Positions 9,006-16,904 of a stretch of 25,868 nucleotides of DNA are shown here, piece after piece. A program made the translations under genes and the position numbers. Numbering within the stretch: position 1 is the first letter of the stretch; each line of letters starts with the position of its first letter. The notes beneath the pieces were generated by a model. That model had not been told where the DNA came from. It was given only the letters and a program-made list of their open reading frames with translations, and searched no databases. Source of the DNA: Anaerorudis sp964444915 (lineage in GTDB: Bacteria; Bacteroidota; Bacteroidia; Bacteroidales; Dysgonomonadaceae); the NCBI GenBank assembly GCA_964444915.1, contig CAYUIY010000023.1:1-25868 (forward strand), read 5' to 3'.

Positions 9006-9286
9006 TTGGATCTTGCCCTTTTATATGAATACACTTCAAAAGGGGAAAACTATGACTTTGTTTTCAGAAAATTTTGGAAAATGCAACAAAAAAAATAAAA
9101 CAACAAGGAGTATTCCTGTTTAAATTATTGGCTCACAATTACTTTCTTAAAATAGTGAAAGGTTGTATATTTTTCATAAAAAATAAACTTAATGGTTATT
9201 CAATTTAGAGTAAGAACTAACTAATAAAAAATAATTCGAGCAAATCGATCCAACGTTAGGGAAAACTATTATGATAAAGTTGGGTT

Positions 9287-9862
9287 TTAAATAGCAAAAA
9301 TGCAGAGCAAAAGCAAACCGTATTTTTTCAGTTCATCTTTCAAATAATTATTGGCTTTGAGCAAATGGCTGTCCACCGTGATAATCGAAATACCCATCCT
9401 TTCGGCTATTTCCTTTCGCGATAACCCCTCGATTTTTCTCATAATAAAAACTTCTCTCCGTCTCGGCGGCATTTCATCAATAATAAGCCGAATAATTTCA
9501 CGCATTTCCTTAAAAATAATGTAATCGTCTGCTTCACTTGTGTCCAAATCAACAAGAAGATGAAAATGATCTTCGAAAACTCTGCGATTGACTTTTTCGC
9601 GAGTAAAATTCAAAAAAGTATTTTTGGCAATCTTAAAAAGAAGAGCATCAAACGGATAGCCTTCTATAAATTCCTCTCTTTTTTCCCATATCTTAATAAA
9701 ACTTTCTTGCACAATCTCTTCTGCATCCTCTTTTGAACCAAGAAGACGCATTAAATAAGCATATAAATTTTTATGGTATCGATTAAAAAGTTTTTCAAAA
9801 GCTTTCGGATCGCCTTTTTTGAATGCTCTTATCAATAATATTTCATTTTCGTTAATATCCAT
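9287..9862 (-). CDS. ECF-type RNA polymerase sigma factor (RpoE-like, Bacteroidetes PUL family)
   Basis: A 191-residue sigma-70 family protein, region 2 at about 20-90 (FEKLFNRYHKNLYAYLMRLL, then EDAEEIVQESFIKIWEKRE) and region 4 at about 120-178. Region 4 contains the helix-turn-helix LSRKEIAERMGISIITVDSHLLKA. Sigma1.1 and sigma3 are absent, as expected for ECF factors. Gene order sigma, FecR, SusC, SusD implies cell-surface signalling control of the PUL. The C-terminal tail (YGLLLLCIFAI) is hydrophobic, as is often seen in this family. Confidence 0.95.
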   Translation of the reverse strand: MDINENEILLIRAFKKGDPKAFEKLFNRYHKNLYAYLMRLLGSKEDAEEIVQESFIKIWEKREEFIEGYPFDALLFKIAKNTFLNFTREKVNRRVFEDHFHLLVDLDTSEADDYIIFKEMREIIRLIIDEMPPRRREVFIMRKIEGLSRKEIAERMGISIITVDSHLLKANNYLKDELKKYGLLLLCIFAI

Positions 9863-9892
9863 TCGATAATTTTAGAAGATGATGAGGTACGG

Positions 9893-9900
9893 CAAAGATA
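9893..9900 (-). promoter_or_regulatory. Candidate -7 element for the ECF sigma gene
   Basis: On the minus strand the octamer reads TATCTTTG, an exact match to the Bacteroidetes housekeeping -7 consensus TAnnTTTG, about 30 bp upstream of the sigma factor ATG. No clear TTTG is seen at -33, so strength is uncertain. It suggests basal transcription by the primary sigma factor. Confidence 0.45.
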
Positions 9901-10123
9901 ATTATTTATTAGTTTTAGTTAACCTGAAAATAGAAAAAAAATTAAAGACCGAAACAATCGACATTTGAACCGATTCCTTAACCAGGACCACTATATGCAA
10001 AATCACCTTAAAAAGATTAATCCACCAAATTCAGCTTTTACTACATAACCTAAGTTCAAAATAAATGTACAACAGTCCAGTTGATGCTTTTCACGCCAAA
10101 GGCGCATCGTTTTTCACGTTTTG

Positions 10124-10150
10124 CATGTACTCCACATGTACTCCATGTGG
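10124..10150. repeat. Tandem CATGTACTCCA duplication overlapping a palindrome
   Basis: CATGTACTCCA occurs twice head to tail (10124-10134 and 10135-10145). Across the junction and beyond, CCACATG (10132-10138) and CATGTGG (10144-10150) form perfect 7-bp inverted arms around 5 nt. It could be a protein-binding site or part of a dispersed repeat, about 170-195 bp upstream of lolD. Confidence 0.6.
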
Positions 10151-10318
10151 CGGTTGAATCTGCAATTTTAAAAATTCAGCAATCAACGCTGCTCTTTTTA
10201 TCGCTCTGAGCGTGTGGGTCGAATAGACAATGACCATATTCCACAGTTTTTTGGTTTACATTCCCGGCTTTTTTCTTAACTTCGCAAATCGAAAATATAC
10301 GCGACGAAAAACTAATTC

Positions 10319-11002
10319 ATGATAAAAGTTGAAAAGATATACAAGAGTTTCGGCAATCTTCAAGTTTTGAAGGGTATCGATTTGGAAGTCAACAAAGGGG
10401 AGATCGTATCCATTGTAGGTCCCAGCGGTGCAGGAAAAACCACGTTGTTGATGATCATGGGGACCCTTGAAAGGGCCGATTCCGGGAAAGTTTATTTCAA
10501 TGGCGACGACCTGAGTCGGCTCGCAGAGAAGGAACTCTCCGATTTCCGCAACAAGAATATCGGCTTCGTGTTTCAGTTTCACCAATTGTTGCCCGAATTC
10601 ACCGCACTGGAAAACGTGATGATTCCGGCATTGATCGGGAACCGAAAACGCAACGATGCAGAAAAAAAAGCCAAAGAGTTGCTACATATGATGGGGCTCA
10701 CAGGCAGAATGGATCATAAGCCTGCCGAACTCTCGGGCGGTGAAAAACAGCGTGTTGCAGTAGCCCGATCCTTGATTAACGATCCGCTGGTGGTTTTGGC
10801 CGATGAGCCGTCGGGGAGCTTAGATACAAAAAACAAAGCCGAACTTCACCAACTGTTCTTTGAGTTACGCGACAAACTCAATCAGACGTTCGTTATTGTC
10901 ACTCACGATGAACAGCTGGCATCGCTTACCGACAGGACAATCCACTTGAAAGACGGAAAAATTTATCGACCCGAAGAATTATTAAACCAAAAACGGACCT
11001 AA
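10319..11002 (+). CDS. lolD: ABC transporter ATP-binding protein, LolD family (lipoprotein release)
   Basis: A 227-residue ATPase that, with LolC/LolE-type permeases encoded elsewhere, would power release of lipoproteins from the inner membrane. Walker A GPSGAGKT at 34-41, Q-loop Gln86, signature LSGGEKQR at 138-145, Walker B VVLADEPSGSLD ending near 169, and the H-loop His196 (VTHDEQ) are all present. Length and the ADEPSGSLDT form are those of the LolD/MacB-ATPase/FtsE group; absence of a fused permease fits LolD. The next gene starts 12 bp downstream and encodes a lipoprotein. MacB-type or other export ATPases of the group cannot be fully excluded. Confidence 0.85.
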   Translation: MIKVEKIYKSFGNLQVLKGIDLEVNKGEIVSIVGPSGAGKTTLLMIMGTLERADSGKVYFNGDDLSRLAEKELSDFRNKNIGFVFQFHQLLPEFTALENVMIPALIGNRKRNDAEKKAKELLHMMGLTGRMDHKPAELSGGEKQRVAVARSLINDPLVVLADEPSGSLDTKNKAELHQLFFELRDKLNQTFVIVTHDEQLASLTDRTIHLKDGKIYRPEELLNQKRT

Positions 11003-11014
11003 AATCATCCTTTT

Positions 11015-13126
11015 ATGAAAAGAAAATCAATGATTATCGCATATATGTTAACAGGAGCCCTGTTGTTGTCATGCACGACAAACACACAAAAATCGGATAA
11101 AAAATCCGAAGCAGAAGGAATCATCGGGAAGTCGTCTCCCAAAATAGAAAACGACATCATGACGCCGGAAGTGCTGTACAGTTTCGGACGGATTGGCGAA
11201 GTACAAGTTTCTCCCGACAAATCGCATATTGTTTATGAAGTCACTTATGTGAGCATACCGCAAAACAAGACGAATACAGAGCTTTTCGTGATGAGAGCCG
11301 ACGGTTCGGAGAAAAAACAATTAACCCATTCCAATTCCCGTGAGAGCAATCCCCGCTGGATAAACGGCGGGAAAAAAATCACTTTTCTGAGCGATAAAGA
11401 CGGTACGTCTCAGCTATGGACCATGAACATCGACGGAAGCGGTTGGGAGAAAATTTCCGATATCGAAGGCGGAATCGGCGGTTTCGCTTTCTCACCCGAC
11501 GAAAAAAAGGTGTTGTTCGTCAAAAACGTAAAAACGCAACCCACAGCTGCCGACATCTATCCCGATTTACCCGAAGCATCGGGACGAATTATCAACGACC
11601 TGATGTACAAGCATTGGGATCAGTGGGTAACGGAAGTACCTCACCCGTTCGTAGCCGATTTTTCGGAAGGCAAATTGCAACACGCCAAAGATATACTGGA
11701 AGGGGAGCCTTACGAATCGCCTATGCTGCCCTTTGGCGGAATGGAACAGCTGGCATGGAGCCCCGACAGTAAAATCGTTGCTTACACTTGTCGCAAAAAA
11801 ACAGGAAAGGAATATGCACTGTCCACCAATTCCGACATTTATTTTTACGATGTGGAAACCGAAGAAACTACCAACATTACAGAAGGTATGCCGGGCTACG
11901 ACACCAACCCGCAATTCTCTCTCGATGGAAAATATATCGCCTGGCAAAGCATGGAGCGCGACGGCTACGAGTCGGACAAAAACCGCCTTTTCGTTATGGA
12001 TCTTCAAACAAAAGAAAAAACTTACGTAACCGAAAATTTCGATTACAATACCGATGCTTTTATATGGAATTCCGACAACAGAACGTTATTCATCATCTCT
12101 TGCGTGCAAGCTAAAACGCAACTTTTCACGGCCGACCGAATAACAAAAGAAGTGAAAGCAATTACCGAAGGAGTTCATGACTATGCCTCGGTGGCGTTGG
12201 GTGAAAAAGGTAAACTGATTGCCAAACGCCATTCCATGTTAAAACCCGATGAAATCTATTCCGTGGATATTGCATCGGGAAAAGCCGTTGAGCTTTCTTT
12301 CGAAAACAAAGACATTCTCGACCAACTGACCATGGGAAAAGTGGAAGAACGATGGGTACAAACCACCGACGGCAAACAGATGCATACATGGGTAATCTAT
12401 CCGCCTCACTTCGATTCAACCCAAGTCTATCCTGCCTTACTGTATTGTCAGGGCGGACCGCAGAACACAGTTAGCCAATTCTGGTCGTACCGGTGGAATT
12501 TTCAAATGATGGCCGCCAACGGTTATATTGTAGTAGCACCCAATCGTCGCGGCGTTCCGGGATTTGGCATGGAGTGGCTGGAACAGATCAGTGGTGATTA
12601 TGGCGGACAAAACATGAAAGATTATCTCTCCGCCATCGATGCCTTAGCCAAAGAACCCTATGTAGACGAAACCCGATTGGGTTGTACGGGCGCAAGTTAC
12701 GGAGGCTTTTCGGTATATTGGCTGGCCGGAAATCACGACAAACGGTTCAAAGCCTTTTTTGCTCATGCCGGTATCTTCAATCTGGAAGCCCAATACCTCG
12801 AAACCGAAGAAATGTGGTTTGCCAACTGGGATTTGGGCGGCCCCTTCTGGGATAAGTCGAATCCTGTGGCACAACGCTCATTTGCCAATTCTCCCCACCG
12901 CTTCGTGGATAAATGGGATACACCCATCATGATTTCACATGGAGAGTTGGATTACCGGATTCTCGCATCACAAGGAATGATGGCCTTCAATGCAGCACAA
13001 CTTCGAGGAATCCCTTCCCGCTTATTGATTTATCCGGACGAAAATCACTGGATTACAAAACCACAAAACGCTATTCTGTTTCAGCGCGAGTTTGCCCGGT
13101 GGTTCAACGAGTGGCTAAGAAAATAA
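11015..13126 (+). CDS. S9-family dipeptidyl-peptidase 5-like serine peptidase, lipoprotein
   Basis: A 703-residue peptidase expected to cleave dipeptides from peptide N-termini in the periplasm or at the membrane. It is strikingly similar to Porphyromonas gingivalis DPP5, with shared blocks such as DLMYKHWDQWV, LSTNSDIY, LYCQGGPQNTVSQFW, QISGDYGGQNM and EEMWFANWD. Residues 1-20 form a signal peptide with lipobox LLSC (Cys20). About 45-430 is a beta-propeller with repeated SPD/WNSDN-type strands. The alpha/beta-hydrolase domain carries the triad Ser561 (GASYGG), Asp646 (GELDYR) and His678 (DENHW). It is probably co-transcribed with lolD. A role in protein/peptide feeding fits an asaccharolytic or mixed lifestyle. 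Confidence 0.93.
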   Translation: MKRKSMIIAYMLTGALLLSCTTNTQKSDKKSEAEGIIGKSSPKIENDIMTPEVLYSFGRIGEVQVSPDKSHIVYEVTYVSIPQNKTNTELFVMRADGSEKKQLTHSNSRESNPRWINGGKKITFLSDKDGTSQLWTMNIDGSGWEKISDIEGGIGGFAFSPDEKKVLFVKNVKTQPTAADIYPDLPEASGRIINDLMYKHWDQWVTEVPHPFVADFSEGKLQHAKDILEGEPYESPMLPFGGMEQLAWSPDSKIVAYTCRKKTGKEYALSTNSDIYFYDVETEETTNITEGMPGYDTNPQFSLDGKYIAWQSMERDGYESDKNRLFVMDLQTKEKTYVTENFDYNTDAFIWNSDNRTLFIISCVQAKTQLFTADRITKEVKAITEGVHDYASVALGEKGKLIAKRHSMLKPDEIYSVDIASGKAVELSFENKDILDQLTMGKVEERWVQTTDGKQMHTWVIYPPHFDSTQVYPALLYCQGGPQNTVSQFWSYRWNFQMMAANGYIVVAPNRRGVPGFGMEWLEQISGDYGGQNMKDYLSAIDALAKEPYVDETRLGCTGASYGGFSVYWLAGNHDKRFKAFFAHAGIFNLEAQYLETEEMWFANWDLGGPFWDKSNPVAQRSFANSPHRFVDKWDTPIMISHGELDYRILASQGMMAFNAAQLRGIPSRLLIYPDENHWITKPQNAILFQREFARWFNEWLRK

Positions 13127-13154
13127 TTAGGATTGAAAAAATCTTTACAAATGT

Positions 13155-13185
13155 TTTTGCGATTAAGAAAATATAATTATCTTTG
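13155..13185 (+). promoter_or_regulatory. Promoter of tRNA-Asp
   Basis: TTTTG at 13155-13159 and TATCTTTG at 13178-13185 match the Bacteroidetes -33 (TTTG) and -7 (TAnnTTTG) elements with an 18-bp gap, about 33 bp before the tRNA. It falls just after the peptidase stop codon. Confidence 0.7.
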
Positions 13186-13218
13186 CACTCGCTATCGAAA
13201 AAACAGATGGCGCTCTTT

Positions 13219-13293
13219 GGTGCGGTAGTTCAGCCTGGTTAGAATACATGCCTGTCACGCATGGGGTCGCGGGTTCAAGTCCCGTCCGCACCG
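13219..13293 (+). tRNA. tRNA-Asp (anticodon GTC)
   Basis: The cloverleaf folds fully. The acceptor stem GGTGCGG pairs with CCGCACC (13286-13292) and the discriminator is G. The D-arm contains AGCCTGGTTA. Anticodon stem CATGC/GCATG encloses loop CTGTCAC with anticodon GTC at 13254-13256. The T-arm is GCGGG-TTCAAGT-CCCGT. The CCA end is not fully encoded (CAA follows). It has its own promoter and a terminator about 60 bp downstream. Confidence 0.96.
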
Positions 13294-13353
13294 CAAAAGA
13301 ATTTACTCGATTCAATTTTTTTTGTATTACATAATCAAACGTATCAACTCAAA

Positions 13354-13386
13354 CGTCGTAATTACTCCTCAATTACGGCGTTTTTT
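13354..13386 (+). terminator. Rho-independent terminator after tRNA-Asp
   Basis: CGTCGTAATT (13354-13363) pairs with AATTACGGCG (13371-13380) through ten base pairs including one G-U, around a 7-nt loop. Six T residues follow. It ends the tRNA-Asp transcript and possibly read-through from the peptidase gene. Confidence 0.85.
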
Positions 13387-13647
13387 ATTTCTACTCGTTT
13401 CGTTTATTCATATTGTATTCAAGAAAGATTTAACCCCATCCGTTTCATTTGTTTATTTTAAAATTTCAAACAAACTTTCATCATAAATTAATGTCACACA
13501 TCATGTATATATTCCTGTGATAAAAACCCCATGAACATGCAAGAAAGATTGAATTTGCAAAAAAGGAATTTTTTATGTATCAGTATGTAAATTGAAAATT
13601 ATCATGTAAATTTGTTTATCTAAAATCGAGAGAACGAACCTGTAGCT
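13387..13647 (+). promoter_or_regulatory. mutS upstream region with candidate promoter at 13607-13614
   Basis: This A/T-rich, non-coding stretch contains TAAATTTG (13607-13614), an exact match to the TAnnTTTG -7 consensus, placed 33 bp before the mutS ATG. The -33 element is unclear. The 11-mer CAAGAAAGATT occurs twice exactly 120 bp apart (13420-13430 and 13540-13550). Nothing else is recognisable. Confidence 0.45.
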
Positions 13648-16263
13648 ATGAGTAAAAAGATTGCCGACACTCCCCTGATGAGACAATACGTCACGATTAA
13701 AAAACAGTATCCCGATGCTGTGCTGTTGTTTCGGGTAGGCGATTTTTATGAAACCTTTTCTGATGACGCCATCGTTGCATCGGAAATTTTAGGAATCACC
13801 CTCACACGACGCGCCAACGGGGCTGCACAATTTGTGGAGTTGGCAGGTTTTCCGCACCATGCACTCGACACGTATCTCCCTAAACTGGTTCGTGCAGGCA
13901 AACGCGTGGCTATTTGCGATCAACTGGAAGACCCCAAAAAAGCAAAAAAGCTCGTTAAACGGGGTGTTACGGAATTGGTAACACCGGGCGTTTCCATTGG
14001 CGATAATATCCTCAATCACAAAGAAAATAATTTTCTTTGTGCACTTTATTTTTCGAACAGCAAACTATTCGGTATTTCGTTTCTCGATATTTCTACCGGT
14101 GAATTTTTGACTTCCGAAGGATCGCGAGAAGATATCGACAAGTTGCTTTCCAACTTCTCGCCCAAAGAAATTCTTGTTGAACGGGGCAACAAAAAGAAAT
14201 TCGAGGAAAATTTCGGCAGCAATTACTTTTTATTTGAGCTCGACGACTGGATTTTTACCGAAGATGCTGCACAAGAACGATTGTTGAAACATTTTCAAAC
14301 CAAAAACCTGAAAGGCTTCGGCGTGGAACATCTTCCATTAGGAATCATCGCTTCGGGAGCCATATTGCACTATCTGGATATCACCCATCACACCCAGATC
14401 AGTCACATTGTATCGTTAAAACGCATCGAAGAAGATCATTACGTCCGCCTCGACAAATTTACGGTGCGGAATCTGGAATTACTCGCCCCGTTAAATGAAG
14501 GAGGAAAAAGTCTGCTCGATGTGCTGGACAAAACCATTACACCTATGGGCTCACGGCTGTTGCGCCGTTGGATCGTATTTCCACTGAAAGACATCAACCC
14601 CATCGAAAAACGACTGGACCTCGTGGAAAATTTTTTCCGGGAACCGGAACTCAACGATCTGCTCGAAGAACAGCTTTCTCTTATTGGCGATCTGGAAAGG
14701 ATTATATCAAAAGCCGCCGTCGGACGAATTACCCCACGCGAAGTAGTGCAACTAAAAATAGCCCTTACCGCCATCGAGCCCATTCGAAACGCTTTCCTTG
14801 CCTCCGACAATGTCAATCTCAGAGAGATGGGCGAAAAGCTGAATCCCTGTCCGTTGATCCGCGACCGCATAGAAAAAGAAATCGTATCCAACCCTCCTAC
14901 CCTTCTGAATAAAGGCGGCATCATCCGAAAAGGGGTCAGTGACGAATTGGACGAACTTCGCAAAATTACCCACTCGGGAAAAAATTATTTATCGCAGCTT
15001 CAAAAACGCGAAAGTGAGAAAACGGAAATTCCTTCGCTTAAAATCGGATTCAACAATGTTTTTGGTTATTACATTGAAGTGCGACACACCCACAAAGAAA
15101 AAGTACCCGAAAGCTGGGTGCGCAAACAAACCCTCGTAAGTGCCGAACGCTACATCACCGAAGAGTTAAAAGAATACGAAGAAAAAATTCTGGGCGCAGA
15201 AGAAAAAATCATCCTTTTAGAAACGGAACTCTACAATGCGCTCGTGGAAAGTTTGATAGAATACATCCCTACTGTCCAGATCAATGCCAACATCATTGCA
15301 CAAATCGATTGTTTGCTTTCTTTTGCCAAGGTGGCTCGGGAAAACAAATATAACCGCCCCCAAATCAACGAAACGGACGTCATCGACATCAAAAACGGCC
15401 GCCACCCGGTTATTGAGAAACAACTTCCTCCCGACGAGCCATACATTGCCAACGATGTGTATCTCGACAGCGAAACGCAACAAATTCTCATTATCACCGG
15501 TCCCAACATGTCGGGCAAATCGGCTTTGCTACGCCAAACAGCACTCATTACCCTTATGGCACAAATGGGCAGTTTCGTGCCTGCCGATTCGGCAAAAATC
15601 GGCGTGGTCGATAAAGTATTCACCCGCGTCGGCGCATCCGACAATATTTCGCTGGGCGAATCCACATTTATGGTCGAGATGAACGAAGCAGCCAATATTC
15701 TCAACAACATTTCGCAGCGCAGCCTTGTGCTTTTCGACGAACTGGGGCGTGGAACCAGCACCTACGACGGCATCTCCATTGCCTGGGCAATTGTTGAATA
15801 CCTTCACGAGCACCCTCATGCACATGCAAAGACGCTCTTTGCTACCCACTATCACGAATTGAACGAAATGGAAAAATCGTTCAAACGCATCAAAAACTAT
15901 AACGTAGCCGTAAAGGAAATCGATAACAAGGTGATTTTTCTTCGTAAACTGGTACCCGGAGGAAGCGAACACAGTTTCGGAATCCATGTGGCACGAATGG
16001 CCGGGATGCCGAAGAGTATCACCAAAAGAGCTGAAGCCATCCTGGAACAAATGGAATCAAACAACCGCCAAGAAGGTATTGGCCGACCCATTAAAGACAT
16101 TATCGAAAAACGCGAAGGTTATCAACTGAGTTTTTTCCAACTGGACGATCCGGTGCTAAGTCAAGTACGCGACGAGATCATCAATTTAGATATAAATACT
16201 TTAACCCCCATTGAAACACTCAACAAACTCAACGAAATCAAAAAAATAGTAAGAGGGAAATAA
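13648..16263 (+). CDS. mutS: DNA mismatch repair protein MutS
   Basis: An 871-residue protein that recognises mismatches and small loops and recruits MutL. The mismatch-binding motif GDFYE (Phe33 and Glu35) lies in domain I. Connector, lever and clamp regions follow (the clamp includes GFNNVFGYYIEVRHTHKEKVP). The ATPase has Walker A GPNMSGKS at 618-625, Walker B leading into DELGRGTSTYDG near 697, and ATHYHEL. Length and completeness indicate a functional MutS1 rather than MutS2. The C-terminal ETLNKLNEIKKIV is the usual dimer/tetramer helix. It starts with its own candidate promoter after the tRNA terminator; the next gene follows after 63 bp. Confidence 0.98.
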   Translation: MSKKIADTPLMRQYVTIKKQYPDAVLLFRVGDFYETFSDDAIVASEILGITLTRRANGAAQFVELAGFPHHALDTYLPKLVRAGKRVAICDQLEDPKKAKKLVKRGVTELVTPGVSIGDNILNHKENNFLCALYFSNSKLFGISFLDISTGEFLTSEGSREDIDKLLSNFSPKEILVERGNKKKFEENFGSNYFLFELDDWIFTEDAAQERLLKHFQTKNLKGFGVEHLPLGIIASGAILHYLDITHHTQISHIVSLKRIEEDHYVRLDKFTVRNLELLAPLNEGGKSLLDVLDKTITPMGSRLLRRWIVFPLKDINPIEKRLDLVENFFREPELNDLLEEQLSLIGDLERIISKAAVGRITPREVVQLKIALTAIEPIRNAFLASDNVNLREMGEKLNPCPLIRDRIEKEIVSNPPTLLNKGGIIRKGVSDELDELRKITHSGKNYLSQLQKRESEKTEIPSLKIGFNNVFGYYIEVRHTHKEKVPESWVRKQTLVSAERYITEELKEYEEKILGAEEKIILLETELYNALVESLIEYIPTVQINANIIAQIDCLLSFAKVARENKYNRPQINETDVIDIKNGRHPVIEKQLPPDEPYIANDVYLDSETQQILIITGPNMSGKSALLRQTALITLMAQMGSFVPADSAKIGVVDKVFTRVGASDNISLGESTFMVEMNEAANILNNISQRSLVLFDELGRGTSTYDGISIAWAIVEYLHEHPHAHAKTLFATHYHELNEMEKSFKRIKNYNVAVKEIDNKVIFLRKLVPGGSEHSFGIHVARMAGMPKSITKRAEAILEQMESNNRQEGIGRPIKDIIEKREGYQLSFFQLDDPVLSQVRDEIINLDINTLTPIETLNKLNEIKKIVRGK

Positions 16264-16326
16264 ACAATTCATTTTAAAATTTGTTATCTAAATTAAGAAT
16301 GAACTACATTTTAAATATACACACTT

Positions 16327-16794
16327 ATGAAACTAAAAAAATTCTTCGTGACAAGTTTATTGGTCATTGCGTTAACAACTACACTTCATGCGCAGGATTA
16401 TCAAACCGCTTTCGGCGTCAGACTAGGTTACGATAGTGGTCTGACATACAAGAATTTCTTTTCTATTGGAAATGCCTTCGAAGGAATCTTGAGCGCATCG
16501 CCTCATCATTTTCAGTTAACCGCGTTGTACGAATACCAACAACCCGTTCCGGGGGCTCCCAGCCTGGACTGGTATTTGGGCCTTGGTGCTCATTTAGGAG
16601 GTCTTTACGATAAAGGCCATCGGAGCAACGGCTTTCTTTTGGGAGCAGATATTATCTGGGGAGTTGAATATATTTTTCCGCAAGCTCCTTTTGCCATTTC
16701 GCTCGACTGGAAACCGACCGTTAACTTCGTCAACGACTACAACGACTACTGGTACGCCGGGTTTGCATTAAGTTTAAGGTATAGATTCAACTGA
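16327..16794 (+). CDS. Small outer-membrane beta-barrel-like protein
   Basis: A 155-residue product with a signal peptide (1-22, cleavage after HAQ). The mature part is made of alternating aromatic/hydrophobic strands (TAFGVRLGYDSGLTYKNF, WYLGLGAHLGGLY, FLLGADIIWGVEYIF, YWYAGFALSLRYRFN) and ends in an aromatic residue two from the C-terminus, as outer-membrane barrel proteins do. It could form about eight strands. Specific function is unknown. It follows mutS on the same strand, and its stop lies about 95 bp from the end of the convergent KAS III gene. Confidence 0.8.
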   Translation: MKLKKFFVTSLLVIALTTTLHAQDYQTAFGVRLGYDSGLTYKNFFSIGNAFEGILSASPHHFQLTALYEYQQPVPGAPSLDWYLGLGAHLGGLYDKGHRSNGFLLGADIIWGVEYIFPQAPFAISLDWKPTVNFVNDYNDYWYAGFALSLRYRFN

Positions 16795-16826
16795 TTTAAC
16801 GCATTAAACATACCCCCTATTAGCCA

Positions 16827-16857
16827 ATAAAAAAACCCAAGCAAATTTGCCCGGGTT
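16827..16857 (-). terminator. Rho-independent terminator of the KAS III gene
   Basis: On the minus strand AACCCGGGC pairs with GCTTGGGTT (9 bp with two G-U) around AAATTT, and a run of seven T residues follows. It starts about 33 nt beyond the KAS III stop. It may also block transcription arriving from the plus-strand barrel gene, though that side lacks a good U-run. Confidence 0.8.
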
Positions 16858-16867
16858 CCCTATTTGG

Positions 16868-16904
16868 TATCGTTTTCCGAAAAGTGAATTTACGGAAAAC
16901 GATA
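16868..16904. repeat. 12-bp-arm inverted repeat spanning the KAS III stop codon
   Basis: TATCGTTTTCCG (16868-16879) and CGGAAAACGATA (16893-16904) are perfect complements around 13 nt. The right arm is within the last codons of the KAS III gene and the loop contains its stop codon. With the terminator just beyond it, the mRNA would end in two consecutive stem-loops. Its half-site CGGAAAACGAT recurs exactly at 23957-23967. Confidence 0.7.

Larger units (their letters stand above)
9863..10318. other. 456-bp divergent intergenic region between the PUL and lolD
   Basis: No convincing gene. On the left it holds the sigma-gene -7 element. At 10083-10108 is a hairpin-like segment (GATGC ... GCC AAA GGC GCATC) followed by a T-run. 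At 10124-10150 are a tandem 11-bp duplication and an overlapping 7-bp-arm palindrome. At 10153-10187 an imperfect A/T-centred inverted repeat is bounded by GTTGA and TCAAC. Parts of 10101-10190 resemble segments upstream of tRNA-Pro near 24064-24105 and 24201-24231. A weak lolD promoter (TTTG at 10250, TAACTTCG at 10277) is possible. Confidence 0.6.

Noticed and set aside
1..9862. PUL as a recently acquired island
   Set aside because: It looks more A/T-rich than the agu and C11 genes, but lpxD and intergenic parts of the core are similarly A/T-rich, and no mobility genes or boundary repeats were found.
10256..10585. 109-codon minus-strand frame overlapping the lolD start
   Set aside because: It overlaps the well-supported Walker A region of lolD on the other strand and encodes nothing recognisable.
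13219..13293. tRNA-Asp as an integration site for a mobile element
   Set aside because: No second copy of the tRNA 3' end was seen and there is no integrase in the window. The same holds for tRNA-Pro at 24281-24356.
15231..15761. 176-codon minus-strand frame inside mutS
   Set aside because: Shadow of the MutS ATPase domain; serine/arginine-rich composition as expected from the complement of a real gene.
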